From contig NZ_LUAX01000007.1 in NCBI RefSeq assembly GCF_001695575.1, forward strand, positions 496,001 to 560,000: 64,000 nucleotides of DNA, in the 5' to 3' direction. Positions 43,666 to 52,971 of the stretch are shown here, piece by piece. Numbering within the stretch: the first letter of the stretch is position 1; each line of letters starts with the position of its first letter. The position numbers and the translations under genes are program-made. Source of the DNA: Vibrio europaeus (GTDB lineage Bacteria > Pseudomonadota > Gammaproteobacteria > Enterobacterales > Vibrionaceae). A model generated the notes under the pieces. That model saw only the letters and a list, made by a program, of their open reading frames with translations, did not search any database and was not told the origin of the DNA.

Positions 43666-44409
43666 TTAATCCTCCATTTTTGTAAAAGCGATAACGAGTA
43701 CATCCCTGTACGCGCATTTATCTAAACTGTTTGGCCTGATGGCGGTCACCTCATGCATGGTCTTTTCATCATCAGCAAGCACTACATCAAATGTTTTATC
43801 CAGCGTCAGGGATTCCAAAGTATTGCCCTTCTCGTCTGTAATCGTGGTTTCACCGCCAGATACATTGATCTTATTGATCATCAGTGACGCTATGTAGGTC
43901 ACGCCATCACGATGTAACCCTTCTGGGGTTGGCTCACCTTGTTCGATTTCATCAGCGATGATTCGATAAGGGTGTAAGCGAATATTCCAATCTGTTGCTT
44001 GTCCTTCCGCCAAGTCATACACGTCACTTAATAACAGCAACAATCTCTCTAGAATTGGTGATGTAACAAAACGATCCGTTAAAGGCTCAAAGTGACGCTC
44101 AATGTCACCATTCAATGAGTTGATATAAGAGGGCTGCACATAAGGCTCATGGGGCAGCATTGAAATCTGTTTACCACCTTTTGCTTTTAGGAACTGACCA
44201 TATCGACGGTAACGATACGCCCCACCATCTGCCATATAGCGATCACGCTCTAGGTGGTTCCAGCAGTTTTTAAATCGAATTACCTCGTCTACATTGGTTG
44301 TCATCAGATTGGTCATCTGCTTGCCACTGACAAAAACATAACTATTTTGACTGAGTATCTGAGCAATAACCGATGCATGACGCTCGATAGGCTTTTTCAC
44401 CGTTTCCAT
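43666..44409 (-). CDS. 2OG-Fe(II) dioxygenase of the free-amino-acid hydroxylase type (PF10014-like)
   Basis: A 247-residue iron/2-oxoglutarate dioxygenase. The iron triad is visible as H166-x-D168 (GLHRDGVTY) and H219 (MHEVTAI), with R235 (AYRDVLVI) in the usual 2OG-binding place. Overall pattern and length match the family that includes the Bacillus L-isoleucine 4-hydroxylase and BsmA, which hydroxylate free amino acids. The ATG at 44409 has GAGGTGA upstream. It follows the ArgG-like gene after 15 bases. It likely hydroxylates an amino acid used or made by the ligase; the specificity is unknown. Confidence 0.82.
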   Translation of the reverse strand: METVKKPIERHASVIAQILSQNSYVFVSGKQMTNLMTTNVDEVIRFKNCWNHLERDRYMADGGAYRYRRYGQFLKAKGGKQISMLPHEPYVQPSYINSLNGDIERHFEPLTDRFVTSPILERLLLLLSDVYDLAEGQATDWNIRLHPYRIIADEIEQGEPTPEGLHRDGVTYIASLMINKINVSGGETTITDEKGNTLESLTLDKTFDVVLADDEKTMHEVTAIRPNSLDKCAYRDVLVIAFTKMED

Positions 44410-44424
44410 ATAGGTCACCTCGCA

Positions 44425-45633
44425 CTACGCCGTTTGTTGTTGTTTTTTTAATGAGGGAGAGAGTGTGCGCAAACTTCTTTTATGAGCGGTTTGCACCTCC
44501 CATGCATCTCTATCACGAAGATACTTAGGCTCATCTGCAACTATGCCAGTTGCGAGAACATGTCCTCGTGATAGTGAGAATAAAACACTGCCAGAGACAT
44601 GCTCGGCAGTGTGAGCGATGAACGCATAACTTGAGCTCTGCAACATGCTTCCCCAACGGCCTTCCACCGCTTCTTGGGTCCACATTTCATTGTGCATCGC
44701 TTTTGCTTTGAGAACATCAGTAGGTAAAGTTGCTGTTTCCAACAACTTATATGCTTTCATAAGGATGTGAGCAGCGGGTGCTTCGCGCACCTCTAAGACT
44801 TTCTCATCCTCATCTAGGTGGTCGAAACCTACATATCGACCGATTTCATACGCGCCAACGTGGTTGTTAATGAAAGCAATTAACTCTTTAAGGTTTATCG
44901 GTAAATCGTTGATGGTTACTGGGTACCCCTTACGAAATCCTATTTTAATTTGATGGTTATCAAGCTGCTTAGCTGGATCCCATTTTGACCAGCTAAACAG
45001 AGATTCTGAGACAGTAAAGGATTCTGGGTCATCCAAAACGCCAGACTCAAATTCACGGCACCAAAGATTGGCATCACCGCTGACATTACGAGATTTAAAT
45101 CCAACTAAACCAGAATGAAATAGCTCTGCCGTTTTCTCTTCACGAGTCAGTGCGGAGTATTCATAGGGCGAACCGTAATATCCCTGATAGCCACTCGCTT
45201 CAATCGCCCCATTGAGGCGTCTGAGACTATTTTGAGATTGATTAGCAGTGTGGAGGATAGCTTCACACTTAAGCTTTTGCGCCACTTGCACCGCTTTTTT
45301 AACGATGATTGGACGTGACAATGAAGAACTAACAGGGTAATCGCCAAGATAAAGAGCTTGCGCTTGTATTGCAGAAACCAAACTGTGTTCAACGAACTCC
45401 TGCTTCGCGTCTAAGATCATCAGATCCACACCATAGTGATCAGCAATCAGGTTTAAATTAGACTCATCAACACCTTCGCCAAGATCAACCACTAATGCGG
45501 TCACCTTCACTTTTTGCTCTTTAAGTATCTCAAGGAGGTATGTGCTATCCAAACCGCCACTAAACAGAGTTAAAACATGCTTAACCGTACTAGAGATGGT
45601 ACGAATATCTTCAATACTTCTTAACTTCTTCAC
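44425..45633 (-). CDS. Argininosuccinate-synthase-like ATP-dependent ligase
   Basis: A 402-residue paralogue of ArgG. The start is the GTG at 45631-45633, with AAGGA four bases upstream. Seen: the PP-loop SGGLDST at 25-31, YPVSSSLSRPIIVKKAVQVA matching the ArgG segment after the loop, and SGDANLWCREFESGVLDDP matching the conserved ArgG block. However, the ArgG segment GKGNDQxRFE, which binds substrate, is replaced by ANQSQNSLRRLN, and no argininosuccinate lyase gene is adjacent. It is therefore probably a ligase for another amino or ureido acceptor rather than arginine synthesis. It heads a three-gene operon with a dioxygenase and an exporter. Confidence 0.83.
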   Translation of the reverse strand: MKKLRSIEDIRTISSTVKHVLTLFSGGLDSTYLLEILKEQKVKVTALVVDLGEGVDESNLNLIADHYGVDLMILDAKQEFVEHSLVSAIQAQALYLGDYPVSSSLSRPIIVKKAVQVAQKLKCEAILHTANQSQNSLRRLNGAIEASGYQGYYGSPYEYSALTREEKTAELFHSGLVGFKSRNVSGDANLWCREFESGVLDDPESFTVSESLFSWSKWDPAKQLDNHQIKIGFRKGYPVTINDLPINLKELIAFINNHVGAYEIGRYVGFDHLDEDEKVLEVREAPAAHILMKAYKLLETATLPTDVLKAKAMHNEMWTQEAVEGRWGSMLQSSSYAFIAHTAEHVSGSVLFSLSRGHVLATGIVADEPKYLRDRDAWEVQTAHKRSLRTLSPSLKKQQQTA

Positions 45634-45732
45634 GATGTCCTTCCTGCCTTCCCTGCTGTCAATTGACTTAATTAGTATCCATAAGTAACTTAAACGAAAC
45701 AATACAGCGAATACGCAAAGGATTTTTGCATC

Positions 45733-46647
45733 ATGGACACAAATAGGCTTATTCCACTGTTATCTGAAATGGCAATCTTCGTTAATGTTGTCGACTCTGG
45801 CAGCTTTTCCAATACGGCCAAAAAGCTCGGGGTTTCACCTTCATCAGTTAGCCGTTCAATCACTCGCTTAGAAAATGCGCTAGAAGAGAAGCTGCTTGAG
45901 AGGACCACAAGGCAAATGCGCCTTAGCTCCACTGGTCAGGAAGTCTATAGCCTGTGCAGCGATATGATTAACTCAGCAAAGATGGCAGTTTCAGCGGCTC
46001 AAGCGGACAAAACCGAAGTATCGGGTGTACTGCGCGTCGCAGCGCCTAAAGCCCTCTCTAGGCAAGTTCTGATGCCGATGGTGCTAGATTTTATTGATGC
46101 CTTCCCTAACGTGGCGCTGCAACTCAAAGTCGCCGATCACTATATCGATCCTATTGGTGATGAAGTCGATGTCATTGTTCATATCACTGACAAGCCAACA
46201 GAGGGGCTAATCGCCAAAACGTTAACCCAGTGCCGCCTAGTCATGTGCGCCAGCCCTGATTATCTTGAACAGCATGGCATCCCAATCCACCCGGAAGATA
46301 TTTCATCCCACAACTGCCTTTGTCTTGGCGAGAATCCACGCGATCGGGTGTGGGACTTTACCAATAATCACAAGAAAGTATCGATTAACGTTAATGGCTC
46401 ATTTGCCGTCAACCACAGTGAGATCCGTCGTGAAGCGGTGTTGCGTGGAGTCGGAGTTTCAGTGTTTCCCGAGTTTGCAATTCAAGACTATGTGGAATCG
46501 GGTGAGGTAATTGAAATTCTGCGCGATTGGCATGTAGGCGGCAACTACCAAGGCAAGGTCATCGCTCAATATGCTCAGTCTAAATTTATCCCAGGTCAAA
46601 TAAAAACCTTTGTCGACTACATTCAAGACAGGTTCAGTCAGTTATAA
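45733..46647 (+). CDS. LysR-family regulator divergent from the ArgG-like cluster
   Basis: A 304-residue LysR protein: helix-turn-helix at about 10-65 (MAIFVNVVDSGSFSNTAKKL, SPSSVSRSITRLENAL, ERTTRQMRLS) and a substrate-binding region with AAPKALSRQVLMPMVLDFI. It resembles the CrgA/DsdC-like AaeR group by length and domain opening. It begins 99 bases from the ligase start, in the opposite direction, and is the obvious controller of the three-gene cluster. A terminator follows at 46650. Confidence 0.9.
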   Translation: MDTNRLIPLLSEMAIFVNVVDSGSFSNTAKKLGVSPSSVSRSITRLENALEEKLLERTTRQMRLSSTGQEVYSLCSDMINSAKMAVSAAQADKTEVSGVLRVAAPKALSRQVLMPMVLDFIDAFPNVALQLKVADHYIDPIGDEVDVIVHITDKPTEGLIAKTLTQCRLVMCASPDYLEQHGIPIHPEDISSHNCLCLGENPRDRVWDFTNNHKKVSINVNGSFAVNHSEIRREAVLRGVGVSVFPEFAIQDYVESGEVIEILRDWHVGGNYQGKVIAQYAQSKFIPGQIKTFVDYIQDRFSQL

Positions 46648-46649
46648 AA

Positions 46650-46671
46650 AAGCGGAGGTTCCCCTCCGCTT
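46650..46671. terminator. Terminator after the LysR gene
   Basis: AAGCGGAGG pairs with CCTCCGCTT across TTCC, preceded by A and followed by TGTTCT. It lies just after the LysR stop. Confidence 0.8.
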
Positions 46672-46692
46672 GTTCTATTTGGTCAGTGCTTG

Positions 46693-47622
46693 CTATTTCA
46701 TCTGCGCTTCTAAGTGGCTAACCAAGTATTCTGCCAGTTGATGGCTAGCAATATTACGGCTTATCGTTTCAGTGGCGAGCTTGCCAACTTTGACTACATC
46801 AAGCCAATCTTGAATCATGCAATCAAACCCTTTGCTAGCAAGCATTGGTGTCCAATCTTTCAGCACGAGTTTTGATTCTCGGTTTTGCTCCCAAACCCGC
46901 CCCTCAATAAAAGAGTCAAACTCTAACGCTTTGTTTGCATAGGTCGCTGACACTCTCTCCTTGGTAACGCCAAATTGTCTATTCATCGACGCATGCAGCT
47001 GCGTTGAATCCGATTGCCATTGAACATCGACCCGAGCAAGCTGACGCTGTTCAAACTGCGCAGTCACATAGACATCTTCCAGTGTTGCTTGCGCGTTTAG
47101 GTTTACGCTATCTAGAGGATGGATGAAGTCATCAAACACAAAAGTGCGAATATCACCCGGTTGATTGTATCTGTGTTTCTCCCACCTTAGGGAAGTCAGG
47201 TTCCCAGCCTCTCCTTGACCAAGTTCCTTGATATGCTCGTTATACAAAGGAATATGGCGGCGATTAAAACCGACATACAGTGGCTGGTTGCGCTTTTCAG
47301 CCAGTTCATACAGAAACTCAACATCCTGAGCACTATCAGCTAGCGGTTTATCGACAAAAGTGGGAATCCCTTGCTGGATAAAATAGGCGGCAATCTCACG
47401 ATGAGCGGAAGTAGCAGCATGAATCATCACCGCGTCAGGAGCAAAAGCCAAAAGCTGTTTGTAGTCTTGGCACTGCTTTTCTACTCGATACTGTTGACCA
47501 AGGTTAGCTAAGGTTTCAGCATTGCGCGTACAGAAAATTGGCTCAACATCAGCGCGTTGACAAATCACTGGCAAATACGCTTTTTGCGCTATATCACCCA
47601 ATCCAATAATGGCTACTTTCAT
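46693..47622 (-). CDS. Gfo/Idh/MocA-family NAD(P)-dependent oxidoreductase (MviM/YceM-like)
   Basis: A 309-residue oxidoreductase with an N-terminal Rossmann fold (VAIIGLGDIAQKAYLPVI) and the family EKP-equivalent FVDKPLADSAQDVE near residue 95. The C-terminal half is the Gfo/Idh/MocA substrate domain. The opening resembles the MviM/YceM subgroup. It starts eight bases after the MFS gene on the same strand, so the two are an operon. The substrate is probably a sugar or related polyol, but unproven. Confidence 0.87.
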   Translation of the reverse strand: MKVAIIGLGDIAQKAYLPVICQRADVEPIFCTRNAETLANLGQQYRVEKQCQDYKQLLAFAPDAVMIHAATSAHREIAAYFIQQGIPTFVDKPLADSAQDVEFLYELAEKRNQPLYVGFNRRHIPLYNEHIKELGQGEAGNLTSLRWEKHRYNQPGDIRTFVFDDFIHPLDSVNLNAQATLEDVYVTAQFEQRQLARVDVQWQSDSTQLHASMNRQFGVTKERVSATYANKALEFDSFIEGRVWEQNRESKLVLKDWTPMLASKGFDCMIQDWLDVVKVGKLATETISRNIASHQLAEYLVSHLEAQMK

Positions 47623-47630
47623 CTTTTACA

Positions 47631-48809
47631 CTAGCTCCATTTTAAAATTCGAACTTCATTACCCTCGTCAGGTAATCTCGGGATATTGAGAGACAATAAC
47701 AAAGAAACCAACGCCATACCTGCACCGATGTAGAAGACCGCCGCTGGCGATACTAACCAAATTAAGCCAAACGTCACCGGAATAAACACGGCTGCGATAT
47801 GGTTGATGGTGAAAGCAACACCAGCGGTAGACGCCATATCAGCAGGGTCGGCGATTTTTTGGAAATAGGTTTTGATTGCCAGCGCTAGAGCAAAGAACAG
47901 GTGATCGACAACATAGAGTGCCGCTGCCCATTCTGCTGTCTCTACCAAAGCGTAACCAACAAATACCCCAATCAAGCCAACGTATTCAAACATTAACGCT
48001 TTGCGCTCACCGACTTGACCAATGAAGCGGCCGATACGCTTAGCGAAAAGGAAGTTAAACACGTAGTTGATGATAAACAGTAGCGTGACATCTGCAGCAG
48101 AGTAACCAAAGCGCTCCACCATTAAAAAGCCTGCAAACACGGTAAAAATCTGGCGACGTGCGCCACTCATAAAGGTCAAGGCATAGTAAAGCCAGTAACG
48201 TTTTCTCAGGACTAACTTCTTGTTTTGCTGCACCTTGGTTTCAAACTGAGGAAAAGCGAACGCCATCCACACCACAAGCAAGAATCCAACACCGCCAAAG
48301 GTTAAGTAAACCCATTGGAAGTCCATCTTGAAGACTTCTAAACAAATCCAAAGCGAGCCATAGGTCACTAACGAGGCGAGTGCACCCACGGAAATAAACT
48401 TACCCAGCATTTCTGGTGCTTCGTCTTTAGAGAGCCATTGAAGTGATAGAGATTGTTTCAGCGTTTCAAAGTAATGAAAGCCGGTAGACATAAGAAGAGT
48501 CGTAAACAGCAATCCAAAAAGTGAAGGAAAAAAGCCGGTGATTGCGGTCCCTAATGTCAAAGCAGCAAGGGAAAGTATCATAAAACGCTGCTCTCGAATA
48601 AACAGCAACACAAACACTGCAGTAAAAGCAAGAAAGCCCGGTATTTCACGCACGCTCTGCAACAAACCTATATCTGAACCATCAAAGTTTGCTCGCTCAA
48701 TAACGAAGTTGTTAAGCAGCGCCATCCAACTTGAGAAAGCAATGGGGACGACGATTGAAATAAGCATGAGGAAGTTTTGCGGAGTTTTCCAACTCGCGGA
48801 ATGATTCAT
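47631..48809 (-). CDS. MFS transporter paired with the MviM-like oxidoreductase
   Basis: A 392-residue MFS permease with twelve predicted helices. Seen: LLQSVREIPGFLAFTAVFVL near 50, KRIGRFIGQVGERKALMF near 255, and several charged loops between helices. It heads a two-gene operon with the oxidoreductase gene downstream, so it likely imports the compound that enzyme reduces or oxidises. The stretch up to 49022 (213 bases) holds only a promoter region and no gene that I can see. Confidence 0.83.
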   Translation of the reverse strand: MNHSASWKTPQNFLMLISIVVPIAFSSWMALLNNFVIERANFDGSDIGLLQSVREIPGFLAFTAVFVLLFIREQRFMILSLAALTLGTAITGFFPSLFGLLFTTLLMSTGFHYFETLKQSLSLQWLSKDEAPEMLGKFISVGALASLVTYGSLWICLEVFKMDFQWVYLTFGGVGFLLVVWMAFAFPQFETKVQQNKKLVLRKRYWLYYALTFMSGARRQIFTVFAGFLMVERFGYSAADVTLLFIINYVFNFLFAKRIGRFIGQVGERKALMFEYVGLIGVFVGYALVETAEWAAALYVVDHLFFALALAIKTYFQKIADPADMASTAGVAFTINHIAAVFIPVTFGLIWLVSPAAVFYIGAGMALVSLLLSLNIPRLPDEGNEVRILKWS

Positions 48810-49022
48810 GAGTAATTCCTTATGTGAACAAGCTGTTACATTAGATCGCCTTCGCTATAGAAACAAACAAATTTACAAATTATACCAATCTAATGCCTTC
48901 GATCATTGAAACACTGCACCAACAACAATACTGCCGAAAAATATTTTTAAAACAATACTTTAACAATCCAATTTTTCTAGTTATGGTGGAGCAATGTTTA
49001 ACCAGTCGAAAAGGCAAATAAG

Positions 49023-49514
49023 ATGGAAATAATAATACGTCCGACTCAAGTCAGCGATGCCGCCGCATTGTGTGAAGTTTACTCACAACCTAAAGCGCAG
49101 CGTGAGACACTCCAACTCCCAAAACCTTCGGTGAGCATGTGGACAACCCGACTGGAAAACATGCCTGCTGGTATTTATAGCTTTGTGGCAGAAGTTGACG
49201 GTAAAGTGGTTGGCAATATTGGCTTTGAACATTCGCAACGTCCCCGTACCGCTCACTGCGCAAGCTTTGGTATCGGTGTTCACGATGATTACCACGGGCT
49301 GGGAATAGGCAGTAAGTTGATAGAGACTGTTCTTGATTTAGCCGACAACTGGCTGCAAGTAAAAAGAGTGCAAATTGAAGTCAACTCCGACAATGACCAA
49401 GCGATTGCCTGTTATAAGAAGTTTGGTTTTGAGATAGAAGGTGAGTCCAAGTTTGGCTCTTACCGAGATGGCGAGTACATCAATACCTACTACATGGCAC
49501 GTATAAAATTGTAG
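49023..49514 (+). CDS. GNAT N-acetyltransferase, YhhY/AaaT-like
   Basis: A 163-residue GNAT enzyme. Seen: the acetyl-CoA loop HDDYHGLGIGSKLIETVLD near 88-106, preceded by FGIGV, and a C-terminal KKFGFEIEGESK segment. Gene length and the segments MWTTRLENMPAG, QRPRTAHCASFGIGV and DGEYINTYYMARIKL closely follow E. coli YhhY (AaaT), which acetylates some amino acids. The start ATG follows AAGGCAAATAAG. It is monocistronic, with a terminator at 49522. Confidence 0.88.
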   Translation: MEIIIRPTQVSDAAALCEVYSQPKAQRETLQLPKPSVSMWTTRLENMPAGIYSFVAEVDGKVVGNIGFEHSQRPRTAHCASFGIGVHDDYHGLGIGSKLIETVLDLADNWLQVKRVQIEVNSDNDQAIACYKKFGFEIEGESKFGSYRDGEYINTYYMARIKL

Positions 49515-49521
49515 TAAATAT

Positions 49522-49545
49522 AAGGCTTACCTAAGGGTAAGCCTT
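49522..49545. terminator. Terminator shared by YhhY-like gene and the kinase gene
   Basis: AAGGCTTACC pairs with GGTAAGCCTT across TAAG, between convergent stops; the kinase stop lies inside it. Confidence 0.8.
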
Positions 49546-50496
49546 TAACATTTCTAGAGCGCGATCTTTCAAACGCTCGGTGTAGTCATTGATTTTCCAA
49601 TGTTCTGGGCTCCAACCTTTCACAAATCGCTGAAAATCCGCCCAAGCAATCACAAACAGGGGTCGCCAAGCCGCTTCAACCTCTTCGGCAGACAAATGGG
49701 GTTGATGTGTCTGCAAGGCCATTCGTAGAGCAGCGAAATACTCATCCAGAATCCAAGCCTCCATTTCAGCACACTGTTGCGGCTCTACCGCACTGCTCAT
49801 AAACAGCGCGACATCTTTCATCGCACACCCTTTACCTATGTACTGAAAATCAACCGCAGCTGCGTTATTACCATCTGGAGAGAAGCAGAAGTTAGCCAGT
49901 TTAGCATCTCCATGCACCAGCGTTGAAAAAGGGGCATGTTGAAGCACACTATCTATCTGCTCAGCTTTTGCCTTCAACCCCTCATCACTCAATGCTTGTA
50001 ACTCATCAGCTCGGGTAGCCAAATGCCAATAGGTGCCAACATCCCACAGTCCCTCGCCTTGATGACCGATATGCTGAGCATGAAAGTCGGCAAGCCAACT
50101 AAGGCAGGCACTTAAGTGATTCTGACTTGGCGCTGTAACGACTTCGGTAAAACCCACTTGCTTGAGATCTTCCATCACCAACAACAGCTCTTGTTCATGC
50201 TGCTTAACCATGATCGTTGCTGGGACTTTGGCGTGACATCGCTTCGCCGCAAACTGATACCAGTTCAGTTCAACTTGATACGAGCGAAGTTTTCGTTGGT
50301 GCGAGACATCAGTGTTCCAGCCTTTTGGATGATGCTTGGGTTTTGGCAACAGAACATGTTTAACGATAACGCTCGTATTATCGACATAAAGGCGAACAAG
50401 TTCGCCATAGCCGCCCCACAAGGTTTGCAGAACATCTAATGAATGCAGCGTGGAGTAGCCAAGCTCTGAAAGAAGCGGTTGATAGTTGTACTTCAT
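49531..50496 (-). CDS. APH/CHK-type small-molecule kinase
   Basis: A 321-residue kinase of the aminoglycoside-phosphotransferase/ecdysteroid-kinase type. Seen: the catalytic loop LVHGDAKLANF near 193-203 and the metal-binding DFQYIGKG near 216-223. Vibrio and related bacteria often carry such genes of unknown substrate (choline-, hydroxyl- or sugar-type). It starts two bases after the small GNAT gene stop, so the pair is an operon. Antibiotic resistance is not implied by the sequence. Confidence 0.83.
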   Translation of the reverse strand: MKYNYQPLLSELGYSTLHSLDVLQTLWGGYGELVRLYVDNTSVIVKHVLLPKPKHHPKGWNTDVSHQRKLRSYQVELNWYQFAAKRCHAKVPATIMVKQHEQELLLVMEDLKQVGFTEVVTAPSQNHLSACLSWLADFHAQHIGHQGEGLWDVGTYWHLATRADELQALSDEGLKAKAEQIDSVLQHAPFSTLVHGDAKLANFCFSPDGNNAAAVDFQYIGKGCAMKDVALFMSSAVEPQQCAEMEAWILDEYFAALRMALQTHQPHLSAEEVEAAWRPLFVIAWADFQRFVKGWSPEHWKINDYTERLKDRALEMLKAYP

Positions 50497-50498
50497 TG

Positions 50499-50780
50499 TT
50501 ATTCTACTTTGAGATGAGACCAGTGAGCATTCCGATTCAAGTAATGCACAACATAGCTACAAACCGGCTCAACCTTTACACCAAGTTGTTCGATTTGCGG
50601 TAAAACTGCTTCCATCATCACTTTCCCGTAACCTTTACCTTGAAGCTCCTCAGGTACCTTGGTCGACGTGATCGCGTACACGTCACCTTTGTCTTCAAAC
50701 TTCACGATTGCGTAGTGATCTCCCTCAAGATGAACGCGAAACTGTGAGTTTACTTCATCCAAAATTACCTTATGAGACAT
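50499..50780 (-). CDS. Small GNAT-type acetyltransferase (YjdJ-like)
   Basis: A 93-residue single-domain protein with the short GNAT fold of the YjdJ/PF14542 family: strand YAIVKFEDKGDVYAI, the acyl-CoA loop VPEELQGKGYGKVMMEAVL and strand VKVEPVCSYVVHYL. Such proteins lack the N-terminal part of larger GNATs. It precedes the kinase by two bases. The substrate is not known. Confidence 0.88.
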   Translation of the reverse strand: MSHKVILDEVNSQFRVHLEGDHYAIVKFEDKGDVYAITSTKVPEELQGKGYGKVMMEAVLPQIEQLGVKVEPVCSYVVHYLNRNAHWSHLKVE

Positions 50781-50951
50781 GTTGACTCCCGAAAATGATA
50801 CTTAGCTCAAGTTTATTGAGTGAATTGATGTTTGAACATACCGCCAACCAAACATAGAATTGAAATTATCCAAATGTCTATAATTGTCATGAGGATGTCA
50901 TATATTCACCTGCCTCAAAAACAATAACATGGTGGGAACAACGGAGGCTAG

Positions 50952-51686
50952 ATGAATACCCAAGCAGCAGCAATTAAAGAGCAACCGACTCGCTCTGCAA
51001 GTGATAGAAATGTGTCTACTTTAAATAGTACCGATGCACTCGCTATGATTGAACATGGCGGGGAGCTGACTATTGGCATTACAACCCCCGTAGGGACTAC
51101 GTTTCGCTGTAAGACGTCTTTTATTGGTACGCACTCTGGCAATGTTATTTTGGCCGAACTACCGAAGCTTTCAGAAGACGACTTAAACTTTTTCTTCCAA
51201 GAAGGGTTTTGGGCAACCATTCGAGCAATTTCACCAAGAGGTGAAGGCGCTATTGTTCATTTTCGAGGGCAGCTACAGCATGTACTAAAAGCGCCAGTGC
51301 CTATTTTCACGCTCTCCGTTCCTCAAACGATGCAAGTTACCCAACTACGTAAAGAGCCTCGTTTCGACTTGAATCTAGCTGCTAAAGTGATTGCAGAAAC
51401 TCATAAGCTCGATTGTGAAATTCGTGACCTGTCGAAAAGTGGCTGTCGTTTTATCACTGCACCATTGAGTCGCCCATTTCAAGTTGGTGATGAAATCGCT
51501 TTAAACGTTCAACTAAGCTCGCAAAAAGGAGCTGAGTTCGCTCCTCTGTATGGCAAAGTGTGCAACTTACAGCGCTCATTACATTATGCTCGCTATGGTG
51601 TTGCATTTACTGACGACGGAAAAGAGAATGCCAAAGTGTTACTCGGTCATTTAAAATTTGATGGCACTAAGCTTACGCTAAGATAA
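50952..51686 (+). CDS. PilZ-domain protein (c-di-GMP receptor)
   Basis: A 244-residue cytoplasmic protein. A YcgR-like N-domain (about 25-125) is followed by a PilZ domain with the c-di-GMP motifs R133-x3-R137 (RKEPRFDL) and D159-x-S-x2-G164 (DLSKSG). The complete motif pair argues for real c-di-GMP binding. GGAGG precedes the ATG. The gene is alone on its strand and ends in a strong terminator at 51699. A motility or biofilm role is likely from family knowledge. Confidence 0.9.
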   Translation: MNTQAAAIKEQPTRSASDRNVSTLNSTDALAMIEHGGELTIGITTPVGTTFRCKTSFIGTHSGNVILAELPKLSEDDLNFFFQEGFWATIRAISPRGEGAIVHFRGQLQHVLKAPVPIFTLSVPQTMQVTQLRKEPRFDLNLAAKVIAETHKLDCEIRDLSKSGCRFITAPLSRPFQVGDEIALNVQLSSQKGAEFAPLYGKVCNLQRSLHYARYGVAFTDDGKENAKVLLGHLKFDGTKLTLR

Positions 51687-51698
51687 CCAGACCAATAC

Positions 51699-51730
51699 AA
51701 AAACGCCCTGCAAATTTGCAGGGCGTTTTA
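51699..51730. terminator. Bidirectional terminator between the PilZ and gltS genes
   Basis: A perfect palindrome with AAAACGCCCTGC arms, followed by TTTT on both strands, between convergent genes. Confidence 0.9.
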
Positions 51731-51744
51731 CTATATAGGGCTCA

Positions 51745-52971
51745 TTAACCAATAAATGAGATGTAGCCTTGTAGGATAATCAAGTTAACAATGTCGATGA
51801 AAAATGCACCGACAATTGGCACGACCATAAATGCTTGTGGTGACGGACCAAACTTATTCACCAATGACCCCATATTCATTACTGCTGTCGGGGTTGCCCC
51901 TAAGCCAAAGCCGCAGTGACCACCAGCAATAACCGCCGCGTCATAGTTTGAACCCATCACTTTGAACGTGACAAAATACGAGAAAACACCTAACACAACA
52001 GACTGCACAGCCAGAATGATTAAAAACGGAATCGCTAAGTCAAAGATATTCCATAGTTTCAAGCTCATCAGTGCCATTGCTAAGAACAAAGACAAAGAAA
52101 CTGTACCTAATATATCCACCGTCTCTGCGTCCACTTTATGTGTCTTAGTCACTTCCAACAGGTTGGTGATGAACACACCAATGAACAACGCATAAACGAA
52201 GTCAGGGATCATTAGCCAACTGATTTCAAAACTGCTGACCCACTGCTCCAGGTATTTAGCACCTGTCACACAGATGAGAAGGATAAACAAAATCTCGATA
52301 ACCTTTTTTGCGGTTACTTTGTCTTCTTCATATTCGTTGTAGGTCACGAGTTCAGGAAAGCGTTCATGGGTTTGTGTTCCCGTTCCGTATTCGGACTCAA
52401 AGCCATTCTTGTTGATCAGCTTTTGCGCGACTGGGCTACCAATTATACCACCGATGATAAGACCAAATGTGGCCGATGCCATGGCAATTTCAAGGGTGTT
52501 AGACAAACCATAGGTATCTGCGAAAGTTTGCGACCAAGCCGCGCCAGTACCATGCCCACCAGAAAGCGTAATAGAGCCAGCAATCAAGCCCATTAAAGGA
52601 TCAAGCCCCAAAGCGGTCGCCATAGAGACACCGACACCGTTTTGGATAATGATGTAAAAAGACGCAACGGCTAAGAAGATAAAGACTTTAGCACCCCCTT
52701 TCATCAACTGGGTGTAGTTAGCCGCAAGACCAACAGTACTAAAGAACATCAACATAAACACTTCTTGCAGCGGTAGAGAGAACTCCAAGTCTATGCCTTT
52801 GAAATGCATTAATGTGATGATGACAGCTACGATAAGACCACCGACAATCGGCTCAGGGATATTGAACTTCTTTAAGACAGGAAGTTTAGAGTTGACGAAG
52901 TGCCCTAAGAATAAAACGCTGATAGCGATTAAGAAAGATTCTAGTGGTCCAACTGAAATTATCTGATTCAT
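51745..52971 (-). CDS. gltS: Sodium/glutamate symporter GltS
   Basis: A 408-residue membrane symporter of the GltS family. Seen: IPEPIVGGLIVAVII near residue 38, the SGGHGTGAAWSQTFAD hairpin near 140 and the second repeat with GGHCGFGLGATPTAVMNM near 350, the inverted-repeat re-entrant loops of the family. It imports glutamate with Na+ through the inner membrane. The start has AGAGG four bases away. It is the nearest gene to the Qrr RNA, which lies about 310 bases upstream on the same strand with its own terminator. Confidence 0.94.
   Translation of the reverse strand: MNQIISVGPLESFLIAISVLFLGHFVNSKLPVLKKFNIPEPIVGGLIVAVIITLMHFKGIDLEFSLPLQEVFMLMFFSTVGLAANYTQLMKGGAKVFIFLAVASFYIIIQNGVGVSMATALGLDPLMGLIAGSITLSGGHGTGAAWSQTFADTYGLSNTLEIAMASATFGLIIGGIIGSPVAQKLINKNGFESEYGTGTQTHERFPELVTYNEYEEDKVTAKKVIEILFILLICVTGAKYLEQWVSSFEISWLMIPDFVYALFIGVFITNLLEVTKTHKVDAETVDILGTVSLSLFLAMALMSLKLWNIFDLAIPFLIILAVQSVVLGVFSYFVTFKVMGSNYDAAVIAGGHCGFGLGATPTAVMNMGSLVNKFGPSPQAFMVVPIVGAFFIDIVNLIILQGYISFIG

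Noticed and set aside
49531..50496. Kinase as an antibiotic-resistance gene
   Set aside because: It has the general APH/CHK fold motifs only; nothing ties it to aminoglycosides or macrolides.
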